Source of the DNA: Pyrenula massariospora
Taxonomy: Eukaryota > Ascomycota > Eurotiomycetes > Pyrenulales > Pyrenulaceae
DNA length: 64,000 nucleotides
Reading direction: 5' to 3'
Assembly: GCA_021030905.1 (NCBI GenBank)
Contig: JAGFMI010000026.1
Span: 310,001 to 374,000, forward strand
In this document: positions 22,354-34,813 of the stretch, in pieces
Numbering within the stretch: position 1 is the first letter of the stretch
How the letters are laid out: each line of letters begins with the position of its first letter
The notes under the pieces: model-generated
The model's input: the letters and a program-made list of their open reading frames with translations, nothing else
Databases searched by the model: none
What the model was told of the DNA's origin: nothing
Made by a program: the position numbers and the translations under genes

Positions 22354-23990
22354 TCACTTGACGAGATCCAGCCTCCCACCGCGAGGAAACGTTCCAAAGA
22401 AATTCAAGAATTTCATCTGATCCTGAGTCACCGAGGGAGCAAGCTTAACACCTTTACACTCGCGGAAGAAGTAAGCCGCGGTAAGTCGTACTTCCATCAT
22501 CGCGAAGTGAATCCCCAAGCAAACCCTCGATCCAGGTCCGAATGGATTATATACGATTTTAGCATCACTAGATATTCCTACATCGGACATCCATCGCTCA
22601 GGCCGGAAGCTATGAAATAGACTTAGTCATGTCAAGTTGTTCATGAGCATACGCGTAGGCCACAACTTACTCGAGTGCATCATCAAAAAATTCTTTGCTT
22701 CGATACAGTGTGTATCCCTGAGCGCTGATGGTCGTTCCCTCTGGGATCTCAAAGCTATCAATCACAGCTCCGCCTTGAGGTGGCACGCGTGGAAAGCCGC
22801 CCTGTGTAGCTCCGTACAACCGATTCGATTCTTTGATTGTTGCGTTCAAGAGCGGCAGTTTCTCGACGTCCTCGTCACTAAAATTTGTATTCAGCGTGGC
22901 GACCTCCTCTTCGATTGCCTCTCTTAGCTCTGGCCGCGATACTACGGCCCAGATGAGGTAAGTCAATGTCACAGCAGTCGTGTCGGTTCCTGCCACGGTA
23001 AAATTGCCGGCTTCATAGCGGATGTCTGTATCGGATAGACTTTCATTCCCCTCTTCAGCTTTCTCAATCATTGATCCAAAAATGTTTTTACTTCCTTGCT
23101 GCTTCGTGTTCTTGCTGTTTTCCACAGCTACTGTAGCATAATCGATCACAAAATCCCACCCGCGAAAGCCGACCCGGAGAGCTTTCAATGGGATTCTTTT
23201 ACCAAGCGGGAGGATCCAGGGAAGTTCTGATCCAAGCGCTGAGAATCTTAGGTAGAGCTCGAGCACCCGCATGAACTCGTTAGTCTAGGGGAATTTTTAT
23301 CAGACGCGGCATTTGTTTTGACCTAAAGGAAGGGCCGGTATATTACCTCTCCTGTTTGCACGAGATTCCAGGACTCTCCAAACATCAACTTGGCGGTCCC
23401 ATCGTTGGCCATCAGTCGGAACCACTTCATTACATTACAGACTCCGTGTTGATCCAGAACCCCTCGAATTTGTTCCACAACGGCTCGTGAATTGCTCCGA
23501 ACCTCTGGTTCCCAATCGGACCTTAATTGCGTCTTGCTGAACGCTCGAGCGAACCACCGACGCCGCCTACTATGCTCCTCCAGGTTAGACATTGTGAACA
23601 TCGAGGGCCTGCGGTGTCCCGAGAACCGCTGGTACCATTCATGCTTTTGAAACTTGGAGGTCGTTCCGTAGATCTGCTTGTACGCGGTGGCGCTGGTCAC
23701 CGACACTTCTCGAGGAGCCACACGTACCACTTTGCCATACTTCTTGTGCAGGTGGTCGATCAAGTAAATCCTTTCCCCACGGATCGTGAAGAATTTCAGC
23801 GGCCAATGGGTCCATTTCGCCCACCATGGTCCCGGGATCTTATTTAATGGCGAACGGACAAGACCGTGGACAAACTGCAATTAATGTGAGTGTTCGATCT
23901 CTCAGCATGGGAGAGGCTGCATCATCTCACGCTCAGTCCATAATATGATACAGCGACCAAAGCCAAGAGGAGAAGCCACAATCCATCCAT
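22354..23990 (-). CDS. cytochrome P450 monooxygenase
   Basis: Haem-thiolate oxygenase, ER-anchored. Four exons in consistent phase give 485 residues: 23990-23931 (membrane anchor MDGLWLLLLALVAVSYY), 23874-23347, 23284-22671, 22609-22354. Marks: proline hinge NKIPGPWW, YGKVVRVAP, helix C-like RRRRWFARAFS, I-helix AGTDTT (294-299), ExxR in ATIKESNR (Glu348, Arg351), PERW and the haem loop FGPGSRVCLG (Cys431). It reads like microsomal fungal P450s of secondary metabolism or xenobiotic breakdown; the clan cannot be fixed by eye. Transcribed away from the FAD monooxygenase across a 1-kb shared upstream region. No lesions. Confidence 0.93.
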
Positions 23991-25012
23991 CTGTATGCCC
24001 GTTCTATGACGTTGACGAGAGTCCAAACTCACAGATAATGGTCGTCTGCTTAGATGATTCGGGTGAGACTATTGGCTATCAGACAGCGAAGAAAGGTACC
24101 TTCAAACCCTTGCGTCCTCATTACATATACTACCAGATGTCATGGAAGCCTCTAAGAGCCTTGTATGACGGTGCTCGCTGATGGCTATGCATGCTCGATT
24201 CCGAGATGAGGTCCGGGTCAGCTGGTTGTGCGATTGCTTTCCGGTCAAAGCCGAGGCAGCATTGGCATCTAGCAACAAGGATCATGCCACCGTCTCCTTT
24301 CCTTGGTCGATATGGTCTGCACGCGGCTACTTTTGGTCCCACGACGTACTTGCATTCTTAATTTGCGGCCTTGAGATCCAATCGATGAAGGAGGCCGATT
24401 ACTGTATGATCACAGTTCGGACAACAACCTCACCGATAAGCTCGTTGACGTCACCGATGTGATCAAGAGATTTAACTACGTGTGACCATCAAGCACCGTG
24501 TTTCGACATCAGGCTGCCACAGAGCTACTGCAGGTGCAGTCCATCATGCCTCCCGCAGCGAATGATGAGTAGATTTCGCGTTTGGTTTTGGCCTCCGTGG
24601 CCACGATATCGTATCACCGGAAATATTATGCAATCGGCTTTCACCCTTTTCCGAATTTCCGTTACAGATTTCATTGGTATTATTCGCCATTCAGATCCAC
24701 AAATGTTCATATCGGACTCGTTTGTTTGCTTTGCGGATTGCTCCTAGTCATTGGAAATGGAGTAAAAAATTACAGTACAGGGAAGGAGAGGGAAGCTAGG
24801 ATATGACCAGGAAGGAGCTGCAATAGCAGTTGAAAACCCGAGACTTACAAAGATATGGTGGACTTCACATACCTGACTTTATCGAACTTACTTATACCAC
24901 TGTGTTCATCAAAGGAGCTTTACGGTCCTCCTTCTATGAAGGAAAAAGAGAGAACGAAAGGTATTGAAAGAGAGAAAAGGATAGAAGCAGCCCACCTCGC
25001 TCTGCTCATGTC
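23991..25012. promoter_or_regulatory. shared upstream region of divergent P450 and FAD-monooxygenase genes
   Basis: 1.02 kb between two outward-facing start codons, so both promoters must lie here. Short frames (24181-24462 plus and others) show no motif. I did not find a convincing CGG-spaced inverted repeat for the nearby Zn(II)2Cys6 regulator. The promoter role is inferred from geometry alone. Confidence 0.5.
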
Positions 25013-26470
25013 ATGATGGCTCCTACATCATCCCCACTCAACGTGGCCGTTATTGGTGGAGGCATCGCTGGGCTTGCCGTCGCCACGATACTCCAGAAAC
25101 AGCACCATGTGACTGTCTATGAAGCCTGTCCGCCCGACACTCCCGAGACCAGCGCGGCCGTCGGATTAGGACCCAACGGCTCTAGAATGGCCCGGGCCTT
25201 GGGGATGGACCGCGAGGAGCTCCGGGGGGTCGTTTCTAGCGGTGTCAGGAACTTTGATCAAACCGGCAACTTGATGCAGGAAATGCGGACAGATTATGCC
25301 AGGGATTTCGGTGCGGAGTGGTGGCTTTGTCACCGACATGACCTCCAAGCGGCGCTGCGAGAGCGGGCGACGAAGAAAAAGGAGCTTGTGGGGGCGGAAG
25401 GGGGCTCCTCAAAGGTTTTGTATGGAGCAAGAGCGACAGAAGTCGATATTGAGGCTGGCATTGTAGGTTTTGCTGACGGAACGAAGGTACATGCAGATTT
25501 AATAGTCGGTGAGCTCGTCTCACATTATTTTCTTCGGTCTAACTTGATAACTGCGTGTACTCCTTCACAAGGCTGACATCTCACCTAATGATAGGAGCTG
25601 ACGGAATACATTCTGTAATCCGTTCAGCAGTGGCCGGCGCCGATCATCCAGCGCCTGTTCCAGTGAACCTATCCTTGTACCGCTTCACCTGTTCCCGCAA
25701 AGAGATCGAGGCCATGTTTGATCCCGTGCCGGACATATTCGACTACGCCCAGGGGGCGTTCTTGTCGTTGATCGTAGCCTCTGACGGCTCAAACCGCCAT
25801 GCGATTATGTACCCGTGTCGGAACGGTGAGATCATCAATTTCGGGTGTGCTGTGCCAGATTCAATGTTGCAAGAGACCTCAATTGAATCATGGACTTCCG
25901 TCGGAAACGTGAAGGAAGTGTTGTCGTATTTTGACGACTTCCCGTGGTGGCTCAAGCGGATCCTTAGGTGAGCAGCAGAGGCGCGTCCCAAATGTCAATT
26001 GATTCCTAGGAATCTGATACGTCATTCTGAACCATCTCGACTACTCACGCTCACCAAGCTAATTTCCGTGCAGCAAATTAGGAACCATCAAACTCTACCA
26101 GCTGCGAGATCAAGAACCCCTCCCACGATACGTCAAAAACCGGACCGTGCTAGTCGGCGATGCTGCCCACCCAATGACGCCTTATCAAGGCCAAGGTGCA
26201 ACCCAGGCGCTCGAGGACGCGGAGGCGCTCAGCCTCCTTCTCCAGCCGGGGTTGTCGAAGGAGTCTCTACCGCAGATTCTGCGGCAGTGGGAATCGGTGC
26301 GGTGGCCCCGCGCGTCCCAGATCCAGCGCGACTCGCGCATCGCTGCAGACAAGGTGTCGCCAGATATCTTGAAGGAGCGGATGAGCTTTGCTTGGAGATA
26401 CTACGGCATTGTGGCGGCTTTGGAGGAGAAAAGAAATACGCCTGGCGAAGATGGTGAAGTACCCCCCTAA
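25013..26470 (+). CDS. FAD-dependent aromatic monooxygenase (salicylate-hydroxylase-like)
   Basis: Class A flavoprotein hydroxylase using NAD(P)H and O2. Three exons in phase (25013-25508, 25595-25967, 26074-26470) give 421 residues. Motifs: the Rossmann GxGxxG in VAVIGGGIAGLAVA (residues 11-24), LCHRHDLQAAL with the FAD-contact Arg, LIVGADGIHSVIR (about 163-175; the DG motif, split by intron 1) and VLVGDAAHPMTPYQGQGATQALEDA (starting about 313; the GD motif). A second ATG one codon on (25016) could also be used. The C-terminal tail is short. It pairs divergently with the P450, suggesting joint oxidation of one substrate; the aromatic type of substrate is inferred from the family. Confidence 0.92.
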
Positions 26471-27677
26471 GGCGGTACCGAAACTACCATTTAAAGACGT
26501 AAAGATGCAAATCAGAATTACTTGCATGATATTTCGTACTTCCATGATGGTTTTTCAAGTCGGGCAGGAAGAGGATTGACGTTCCCCGCAGACATTCGTG
26601 TAGGAGGCGATGAATCGAAATGATTCATGTCATGTATCCTATTTGAAGAGGCTTTGAATGTCAATTGCCATTACAAGTATCTTTTGAGCCGAACAGCTTC
26701 TCTTAAAGGTCAGCCTTGACGCCTTCGTGGAGCAAATCATTCACCACACGTTTGAACTATCGGCTCTCGCATTAGATATATATAATCGAGATGTAGAAAA
26801 CGTGGGTGCGGGAGGCGACCTGTCCACACTTGTCCACACGGCTTTAGTGTCCAAAAGCGGATCCCAGTAGCAGTCAAGAAGGAAGCAGGTCGTTCCGATA
26901 CATCCCTCGTTTGCTGAAAAGATTTGATGCAAAATTGTCTCGTCTTTTTTACTTGGTCGGTGCACCGCGAGCCAGGGTGCGGCGGAAATCATCCTAACAA
27001 ACCGACCTCGAAGCAAGAGTCCCTTTTCCACTCAATATCTGCTGGTAGAAAGCTAATACCAGAACCTAATTGCACATCCAGGCGGCGAGTGGTGCATGGG
27101 CAGTCGTTGCCGTAGCTAGTCGAAGTTGCAGGAACCATCATCCAGAATTCACAGCGACGGCGGATGAAGAAACGCTGAGTATGATTGGATCGAGTTGGCC
27201 GAATCGGCGACATGAGACCCTCGGCAGACAAATGTAAGACCCCTCGACAGGCCGGACGGATGTCGAGTAGGGAACCTGGTCTTTGCAAGGATCTCTCCTT
27301 CAAAAGGGAGAGGTAATGATGCCATGAGCGGGAGAAGAAAGTCAATTTGAAACCGGGCAAGACGCCAAGCTTCTCCGTCTCCTGGCTCCGGATCTCGGAT
27401 CTCGGAAAACATGGAGCAATGATATATCGGTTGATGAATTCCGAAAGCCAACATTTTTCGATAGCGGATTAGAAATCAGCTGCTTGTCCGCAGCCATTGC
27501 TTCTAACTGTCATTATTACATTGGGGGAAATCCATTGAAAAGATGGATACAATCACGTGTCCAGGTAGATTCGAGACAAAACGATGGACAGAAATTTATA
27601 GAGGCGGTCGAACCGTTTATGATATGGTAACAACCTGACAACAGGTTAATATTTTGAAAGAACTGTCCTGCACCACC
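26471..27677. other. intergenic, no gene recognised
   Basis: 1.2 kb. Minus-strand frames at 26741-27031, 26989-27360 and 27149-27454 overlap in different registers and have no motif. It contains the upstream region of the amidohydrolase. Confidence 0.5.
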
Positions 27678-29027
27678 ATGGCTCTTGGTGGATTTGTGTT
27701 GCGCGACGTGAGGATCTTTACTGGCGAGCACACCATCAGTTGTGGGTATGTGCGAGTCGACGACGGCAAAATTACGTCGGTAAGGGAGGGCGTTCCGCGA
27801 GACGACGACGATGGCGACAGAGAGGTGACGCAATTTTCCCGCCCCGGTCATACCGTCTTGCCCGGATTCATCGACGCCCACGTGCACGCTTTTCTCGGCG
27901 ACGAACGATGCATGATCGTATCTTTACAATTCGGCATCACGACAGTGCTCGATATGCACTGCGAGACGGAGTACGTCTACAGGTTGAAAGATTTGGTAGC
28001 AACTGAAGCTTCTCGGTCAACACATGCTGATTTCAAAACTGCCGGCCCGGCAGCATCCATCGAAGACGGCTACCCGTTCAAGTTGGTAACGGAGTTCGTC
28101 GCTACTGAAGATGCAGTCGCGGCATCCGCCACCTGGCCGAAGCTTAAAGGCCCAGAAGATGCCGAGGCGTATGTTGAGCAGTGTTTCCGCAACAAATCTG
28201 ATTACATCAAGCTCATGCAGGAGTCTGGTGAGACCTGGGGCTGGGACCTGAAGACACCGACCATAGACCTGCAGAAGAGCATCATTGCCGCAGCACACGG
28301 ACGGGGGCTGAAGTGCGTTGCACACGCGATGACGGTAGAAGACACGCTGGTCGTGCTCGAAGCCGGCATCGACGGGATGGCCCACACCTTTCTGGACCGA
28401 CCCATCACTGAAGCTGTGATCGAGGCTTATCAGAAGAACGACACCTGGGTATGTCCCACATTAGCGGCGACGGGGAGCATGACTACCGAAGGCGAGGAAG
28501 GTCAGAGAAAATTCGCTGGTGACGAACGGATTCGGCGAATTGTAGGCCAAGAAGAGTGCGACAGGATGTGTGTTTGTATGGCCGCGTGTCAGGGGAGAGG
28601 AAAGCAGGAATATGCGATCGATAGCGTGAAAGAGCTGAGGAAGGCAGGGATCGATGTTGTTTGGTAAGTCGACCTGTTTGCGCCATTGTGGAAAAGTATT
28701 CCTCCCGAGACTAAACAAATAATTAGCGGGAGTGATTCAGTGGGGCCTGGAAAGCCAGGTGTGGGATGGGGTATCTCCTACCATCAAGAACTCGAGCTTT
28801 TCGTAAGCCGTGTGGGTATGAGCCCGGAAGAAGCCTTGAAGTCTGCAACAAGTATACCAGCAAAACGGTTCGGATTTCAAGATCGTGGATTGCTAAGCCC
28901 AGGCCTAGAGGCGGACATGGTTATCGTTGAAGGTAATCCGCTAGAGAATATTGGCGATGCATTGAATTTGAAGGGTGTCTGGAGATCTGGCCAGCTATGC
29001 CGTACTTACGAAAGTAATTTCGATTGA
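27678..29027 (+). CDS. amidohydrolase-superfamily enzyme (imidazolonepropionase-like subgroup)
   Basis: Metal-dependent hydrolase acting on C-N or similar bonds. Two exons (27678-28663, 28727-29027; intron GTAAGT...ATTAG) give 428 residues. The barrel metal ligands can be followed: HVH in FIDAHVHAF (His68, His70), a lysine in DYIKLM (Lys178, the carbamylated position in this subgroup), His216 in CVAHAM, His236 in GMAHTF and Asp332 in CGSDSVGPG, which is restored only by splicing. The C-terminus GLLSPGLEADMVIVEGNPLENI is the usual return to the small beta-sandwich. The upstream in-frame TTG was ignored in favour of the ATG at 27678. It lies downstream of the monooxygenase on the same strand, consistent with a short catabolic route. 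Confidence 0.92.
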
Positions 29028-29210
29028 AGGATAATATCCTACATTTGTAGTAGTCATGAGGACTTGTCGTAAGTGGAACAGGACATGGGTTATCTGTCCC
29101 GGGTCTAACGCCTCTTTTGAACAAGAGAAATCACATCATACGGATACATTTGATTCTCCGAACCTTCCCCTTCGACCTTCATCCAAGTACCCCTTTTTGC
29201 GGCTTTGCCC

Positions 29211-31648
29211 TTATTGTAAGTTGGAGCTGGTAAGTCCGAAGTCTTCTAGAATCACCATGGGATCGGCCGGTTCAAAGACTCCAAGACTTTCGGCCGGGAA
29301 GAGATACTCCCAAGCCTGGTTGTCCAGGATCTGCTCTGTTTCAAATAAAGATCCTCTGAGGTCGCTGATTGATGCGTCATACACCGTGTGCAGCGTTTCG
29401 GCCCGCCCGACATGCGATTGGTTGGAGCCGCCACCCTCTACTGAGGGATGACAAAGATTGAGCAGCTCCTTTAAATATTGCACCATTGTCGTCATCAAGG
29501 GACTGTGATCCTCCAAGATGGAAGCTCTACCCGCCACGTCAGAAAGAGTCTGGTAGGCTTCGATATCCGAAGTTTTCACTACATGACAAAACAAGATGAA
29601 GAAAGGGTACAATGGGAAGATTGTAAGGGCACTAGGTTAGATCAGTCGGTTCCATGAGAGGCGGTGGGAAGCGTGGCTCACATGGAGATGTTTATTTTGA
29701 GCGGTTCTTGTTCGCAACAGCCAGATACATACTCCAAGCAGCTTGACAGGGACTTGAGAGATTGCGTGGCATAACTATGTACTTTCTGCTGCAGACCAGA
29801 ATCATGAGATAGCTGAGGATGTATCTGCAAGATTGACGTTGTGGTCGCAAAAAAGGCAAACTCAACACCTTTCCATTCTCCGGATAGACCAGGATCATTC
29901 ACATGCTTGGGTTGAGATTGAAACTTCTCAAGGTTAGCACCCCAATACCAAGTCTATGAAAAATTTGAGAGGTGACCTGCCTCGCGCATTTTCTTTTCGA
30001 CCTTTCTCATCATCCGGAAGAGCATCTGAACCTTACTAATACGTGTTACTCTGTCGGAAGTGGTCTTGATCTCGCGGCCTAGGATCTCTTGAATGTGTGC
30101 TAGCTCGAGATTAATGTTGATCATCGCAGTGAAAGGTCGGTCTTGCTCAATAGGTGCGAGGACATCGACATTGACGTTGATATCTGGTAAAGACGGCGCT
30201 CGATTCATACTTACACACAGAGCTTTGTCAAGAATATAGCAGAGGCATAGACAATAACGAACTTCTTGAGCTTCGTCGCCACCTTTACGTGAAAGGGCAT
30301 TGGCAAAGAACTTCCCTCCCAAAGACGCACAAGTTCGTGAGGCTGCGGCCACCAGGTGCCAACATTCTTCGAGATTGCCGGTCAAAAGCATGAAGATAGC
30401 CTGAGTCAAGTGTCAATCTAAGGCAGATCAAATCAAGGCTCAGACCAAATCGAGGCAGACTCACTCCAGCGAGGAGCGCCTGTAACAGGGAGAAACTTGA
30501 TAGATCCAATACGCTTATCTGTCGCAGAGCTACAGAGATATTCTGCGCGTAGACCCTCCTTTTTTCTCTGACGCTCGCTCTCATTTGATCACCAAGGGCT
30601 TTTGAGTCAATGGCGATCAAGAAATTCCATGCCACAAAATTGACAACAGCTATATACTGTAGTCTTTGTGGACCAGTGACTGTACCGCCAAGCAGCGCAA
30701 GTCCCTCGGTTTCAAAGGTCTTCTTCGAAATAATGGATGCAAGGTCCATGCAAAATGCAACGCAGACATTAGTTCGCGGTGCTTTGATTCAGGTCAGCTC
30801 TCAGGCCTGTAAGAGAACAATTTATACAATGGCAAGCATACTGTTCAAGACCCAGAGTAGTGTTTCCAAGCTCGGAAAGGCTCCTTCTGAGGCAAAGTCA
30901 GTATTTATTGCCATGGTACAATGGTAGAGGGAGCCAGAGCGCTCTGGCGAGGTCGGAGGATGCAGCAGTGCCGAGCGAAGAATCTCCATGTGACGACTAT
31001 CTTTGCCACGATTTCGCTTTAATTCGGATTCAATACAGACCCGTGCCTGGCACAAGAAGTAGCTTTCGCAGAGGCTGAGTTCCTCTGAGATCGAGGCAGG
31101 CAAAGCTTCAAGACCAGTGGCAAGACGTCGATAGTTGTCGGAGTTACTGTCTGAGCTGAATTCATGGTCATCGACCAGATGCACCGGAGAGCCCCTTATT
31201 AAGGGCTCGCAATAAGAATTCTCATCTACTGAAACAGGATCATAGGATGTAATATTTGCATGTTGAGTGTTTGCAGGGACAGAAGAGGCTCCATTTCTTT
31301 TCGGCGTCGAGCTATTGCATTGTCATTAGTGCATGGTAGACAAGAAGCTGTGCGTATCTACCGGTCTAATCCTTTGCTAGGTGTTCGCTTGTTTGGTCGC
31401 CTTCTTTGACAGTGAGCGGAGGACGATATGCAGTGGTTGCAAGGGTCGGCCCTATCACATTTGATCTCGAGTTCCTGTTAAACCCATAGTAATAAGGTCA
31501 CTGCCGCGAGCAAACCTTTTTGAATGCACATGAGTCGCACTGCGCAGCGAATTAGCATCAGCGTTCGAACTATGGCGTTCTCATCCACATATTTCCTTAC
31601 TGCTCGGTTACGAGGTGCGAGATGTTCAAATACCTCAATCTCGTCCAT
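29211..31648 (-). CDS. Zn(II)2Cys6 fungal transcription factor with middle homology region
   Basis: Eight exons whose phases all agree give 682 residues: 31648-31601, 31539-31516, 31465-31362, 31311-30842, 30781-30465, 30400-29981, 29926-29682, 29631-29211. The binuclear cluster is Cys17-x2-Cys20-x6-Cys27-x5-Cys33-x2-Cys36-x6-Cys43 followed by basic QRRRPNKRTPSK; it is assembled from three exons, the second only 24 nt long. The fungal_trans-type region covers about residues 120-500 (GTVTGPQRLQYIAVVNF, EECWHLVAAASRTC, ALCVSMNRAPSLPD). The intron at 29927-29980 must use a GC donor (GAG|GCAGGT) to keep frame. It is convergent with the amidohydrolase and may control the P450/monooxygenase/amidohydrolase group; that link is inferred from position. 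Confidence 0.9.
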
Positions 31649-34600
31649 TGCAGGGCTCTATGCTCCCCAAATCTTGTGCCGAATGGATCGAAGAATGCCG
31701 ATGCCCAAAGATCAAAGAGCACAAGAAGAATGAAATGGACATGTCGGGGGTTTTTCATGAGGATAATGGGAGGGAGTCCATCGGAGCTGGTCCGACAGGT
31801 CATTTCCTGAAGTAGCTAGCCTGGAGCGATCAAGGACTTATCTCTGGCATTTCCCGCAGATAAGGTCAATAATCCAAATCATGGTGGTGTCTCAACCCTC
31901 TGCATCCGAAAACAGGTGAACCGAGCGCGCAAGACGGGACTTTGGCACGTCAAGACACTATTGATGTGCATAAGTTGGATATAAGATTTACCAGATGTAT
32001 CGATACCTGATCGTGACCTTTTAGGGTGATGGCTTCCTACAACATCCCAGCGCCAACGGTAATCGGTAACCTTCAGAGAGGATGCAACTTCGCCCACTCG
32101 CAATGGAAAAAGATCAGCCAGCTTGTCGAAGTTAGGGCATGATATTGGAGAACATGTGTTGGACAGAGTTCTCATATATTTGTGTAATTGTGTATGCAGG
32201 ATAGACACATCAGATCTTTGAGCGGCGTAGTACCCAATCCCAAATTGCTATTCCATATATTTTGCCAAGCAGCTGCCCGCACTAGAGCAGTCTCCTGACA
32301 AAGTTGGAGAGCAGTCTGCTGTACCAGGTAGAAGTTCTTGATCTTAAATCTGAAAAGTCTATGTTGGATCGTCTGGACTGGTTCTGGCTCTACCATTGTG
32401 ACGTACTCGTCGCTCAGAATAGAAGCTACTGTACCGGCGCGATCAGCGACAAGTTAAAAACGATAGTCATCTGGAGACCATAGTGTAAGTGATAACGAGG
32501 TTTCTCCCGTCAGTACTAAAAGCGAGGAGCTTCCGAGTCGCTAGAAACCAACACCTCCAGCTGACCTGCAATGATGTAAGTCTTCTCCTCATCTTTTCTG
32601 CTGCAGACGGTGTTCTCTATAGCTTTGACTCGATTCAAGAGCTTCAGCTACACCACCTACCCCAAAACATTGAGGAGTAGCTTCTTCCTAACCGCCGGAA
32701 TGGACTTCCAGTTGTGCAACAAAGGGGCAGCATAAGGTAGCATCCCCAATACGTAAACAGAGCACATTAAAGTGAAATCGTGACCAAACACGCTCATACG
32801 AATACAAGCCAGTATCTCAACTTCTCTCACGTGACATTTTCGACTAGCTTCTTATGCATGATGTGACGTAGGAGCTTGGTGCGCATACGCTTCTTATGTG
32901 TACCCTTTATGCAATGGCCATACTGGGAATATCAAGAGTTCCAGCCCAATTTGACATTTACCCTGTGAAGGCGAGTGGAGAGGCCCATTTCCTTAGAATG
33001 ACATGCAGTAATGGTCGAGGGTCTTGTGATCCCCAAGGCAAATATCCCGTACATGCCAATTCGATCCTGGCAGTCTTCTAAAGAAGATCAAAAAGCTTAT
33101 TTTGTTGAGAAAGACTTATCCAGTCAAAGACCCGAGCTATCCGCTCATTTGGACGGATAGTTACCAAAGGCCAATGCGATGTACTGCTAGGACAATCAGA
33201 TCTGCTTTCAGATGGCCGAGCCGCACGAATCCCGCGCCTCTCCACACATTCTGCATAACCTTGGGTCAAGCCCAAGATGAAATATCACGACAGCAACGAA
33301 GATGGCGCAAACTTTCTTTCAGGCTCGATCCGTACATAACCTGCAAGTACCGGAATTGGGTACCAATACTTCGAAAGCCTCGGAATTTCCTCGCTTGATG
33401 CTCTATCCAGCACCCATAGAGCTAGCAATTTTGGCTGCAGGAGAGTCTAGACTGCATTGTTGTTTGATCCAGATTGGCAGAGAGCGATGATAGTATGTCG
33501 ATGTGCGCCAATGCGTGGAACCAGGAGGACCATAGGTGTCGTGGCTCGATGTATCACAATGCGCTTCCGAGCCCCCGATTAACCTCTTCACGACCTGATA
33601 TCGCGAGCTTTTCCGACTTTGCAGTGCATAAATTCTCCTTGCGTGCTTGCATCAAAATCGATAGCAAGAATTGTGTGATTGGTAAAAGAGACCCTGCTTC
33701 AGAGAGACTTAGATGAATGCGATGATCCATTCGGAATTTCTCACGATCATTCACACCGCTCTTTTGCGTCTGGCCTGGACTCCACCCTACGCCAGTATCT
33801 TAGCCATCACGCGGGTCACTGTCACCGAAGACATGACGGAAACCCTCAGATCGTGACATGCTCATTCTTCGCGGGACGTCCATCTTGCGAAATATGATTC
33901 CCAGCAGTACGGCAATTGCGTCAAGTCTGTGTAACGAATGCTGTGTAACCGGATGGATTCAGGGAAGCGCTTGTTCCTTGCATTGTGCGACGCTGGACTT
34001 CTCGTGTTGAATATTGAACGAAGACTTGAAGTCATTCCTGGGCATGGCAACGACCGCTTTTTCCGACGACGGCCTCCGCCATCGTCGGTCACACGAATGA
34101 TATGAACCGGGGACAATTGACCCATGTCGTGTGTTGTTCGCTGAGGAGCCGTTGCGGCGGGACGTTGTTAGTGTTGCGCTGCTGCAGGCCACCTTCTGCC
34201 AACTAAACCTGTTGGGGTAACGAAATTTTTACTAGCAGAGGAACTGCCTCGCGGTCCACTTTCCCCCACCAGCACTTGTTGTTGCCTTCACCAAAGTCCG
34301 TCGCTTCCGTATTGACCACGACACCAAAGCATCCCATGCGTCCCACTCTGTCAGCCCTTTAAAAGGTACCCAGATACCTCTGACCCTCCTCTTCCTCGAG
34401 TCTCTCACTTTGCGCCGTGAAATCTGCTCCTCTCTCAGGTCGCTCTTCATTCTCTCAAGCAAGGGATCGCTCGCCGAGTGATCCACCCCGCCGCCAAAAC
34501 GTTTTCAAATCTACTTCCCAGGTACGATAAACTTTCTGCCAACTGGCCTTGCTTCCAATCCAGCGCCTCAGACTCTGCATGTATCCGCATCGCTCCCAGC

Positions 34601-34813
34601 TGGTCACCTCCCCTCCAGGCTTTTTCACAATCGTTCCACTTCAACGAGCCATGACTGACATGTCACCTCAACAGCTGCCACCACCCCTTCAACTCAGGCC
34701 GACGTTCCTCCGCTCGTGGAGGGGCATCGGACTGTCCATATATTCGATAAAGCAATCCGCTCCGTTTCACAGACTTCACCTTCACATATCTATCGTCCAC
34801 CATCATTCCAAAG
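31649..34813. other. long gene-poor stretch
   Basis: 3.2 kb, the longest gap in the window, between the upstream ends of the transcription factor and the inositol-phosphate synthase gene. Many short frames on both strands, none longer than about 110 codons. Only the minus-strand segment at 32172-32450 reads like protein (separate entry). No transposon ends, long repeats or tRNA seen. The last ~800 bp should include the ino1 promoter and 5' leader. Confidence 0.5.
32172..32450 (-). other. unidentified coding-like fragment
   Basis: An open minus-strand stretch of about 92 codons with protein-like composition (ASILSDEYVTMVEPEPV, FYLVQQTALQLCQETALV). It is closed upstream by a stop without a clear acceptor, and downstream the similarly plausible segment at 31879-32208 lies in another frame. 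It may be an exon of an unrecognised gene or a relic. No family recognised. Confidence 0.2.

Noticed and set aside
26741-27454. Minus-strand ORFs upstream of the amidohydrolase
   Set aside because: They overlap in different registers and show no family features.
27654-27677. Extension of the amidohydrolase to an upstream TTG
   Set aside because: Non-ATG starts are unlikely in this context; the ATG at 27678 gives the usual short N-terminus.
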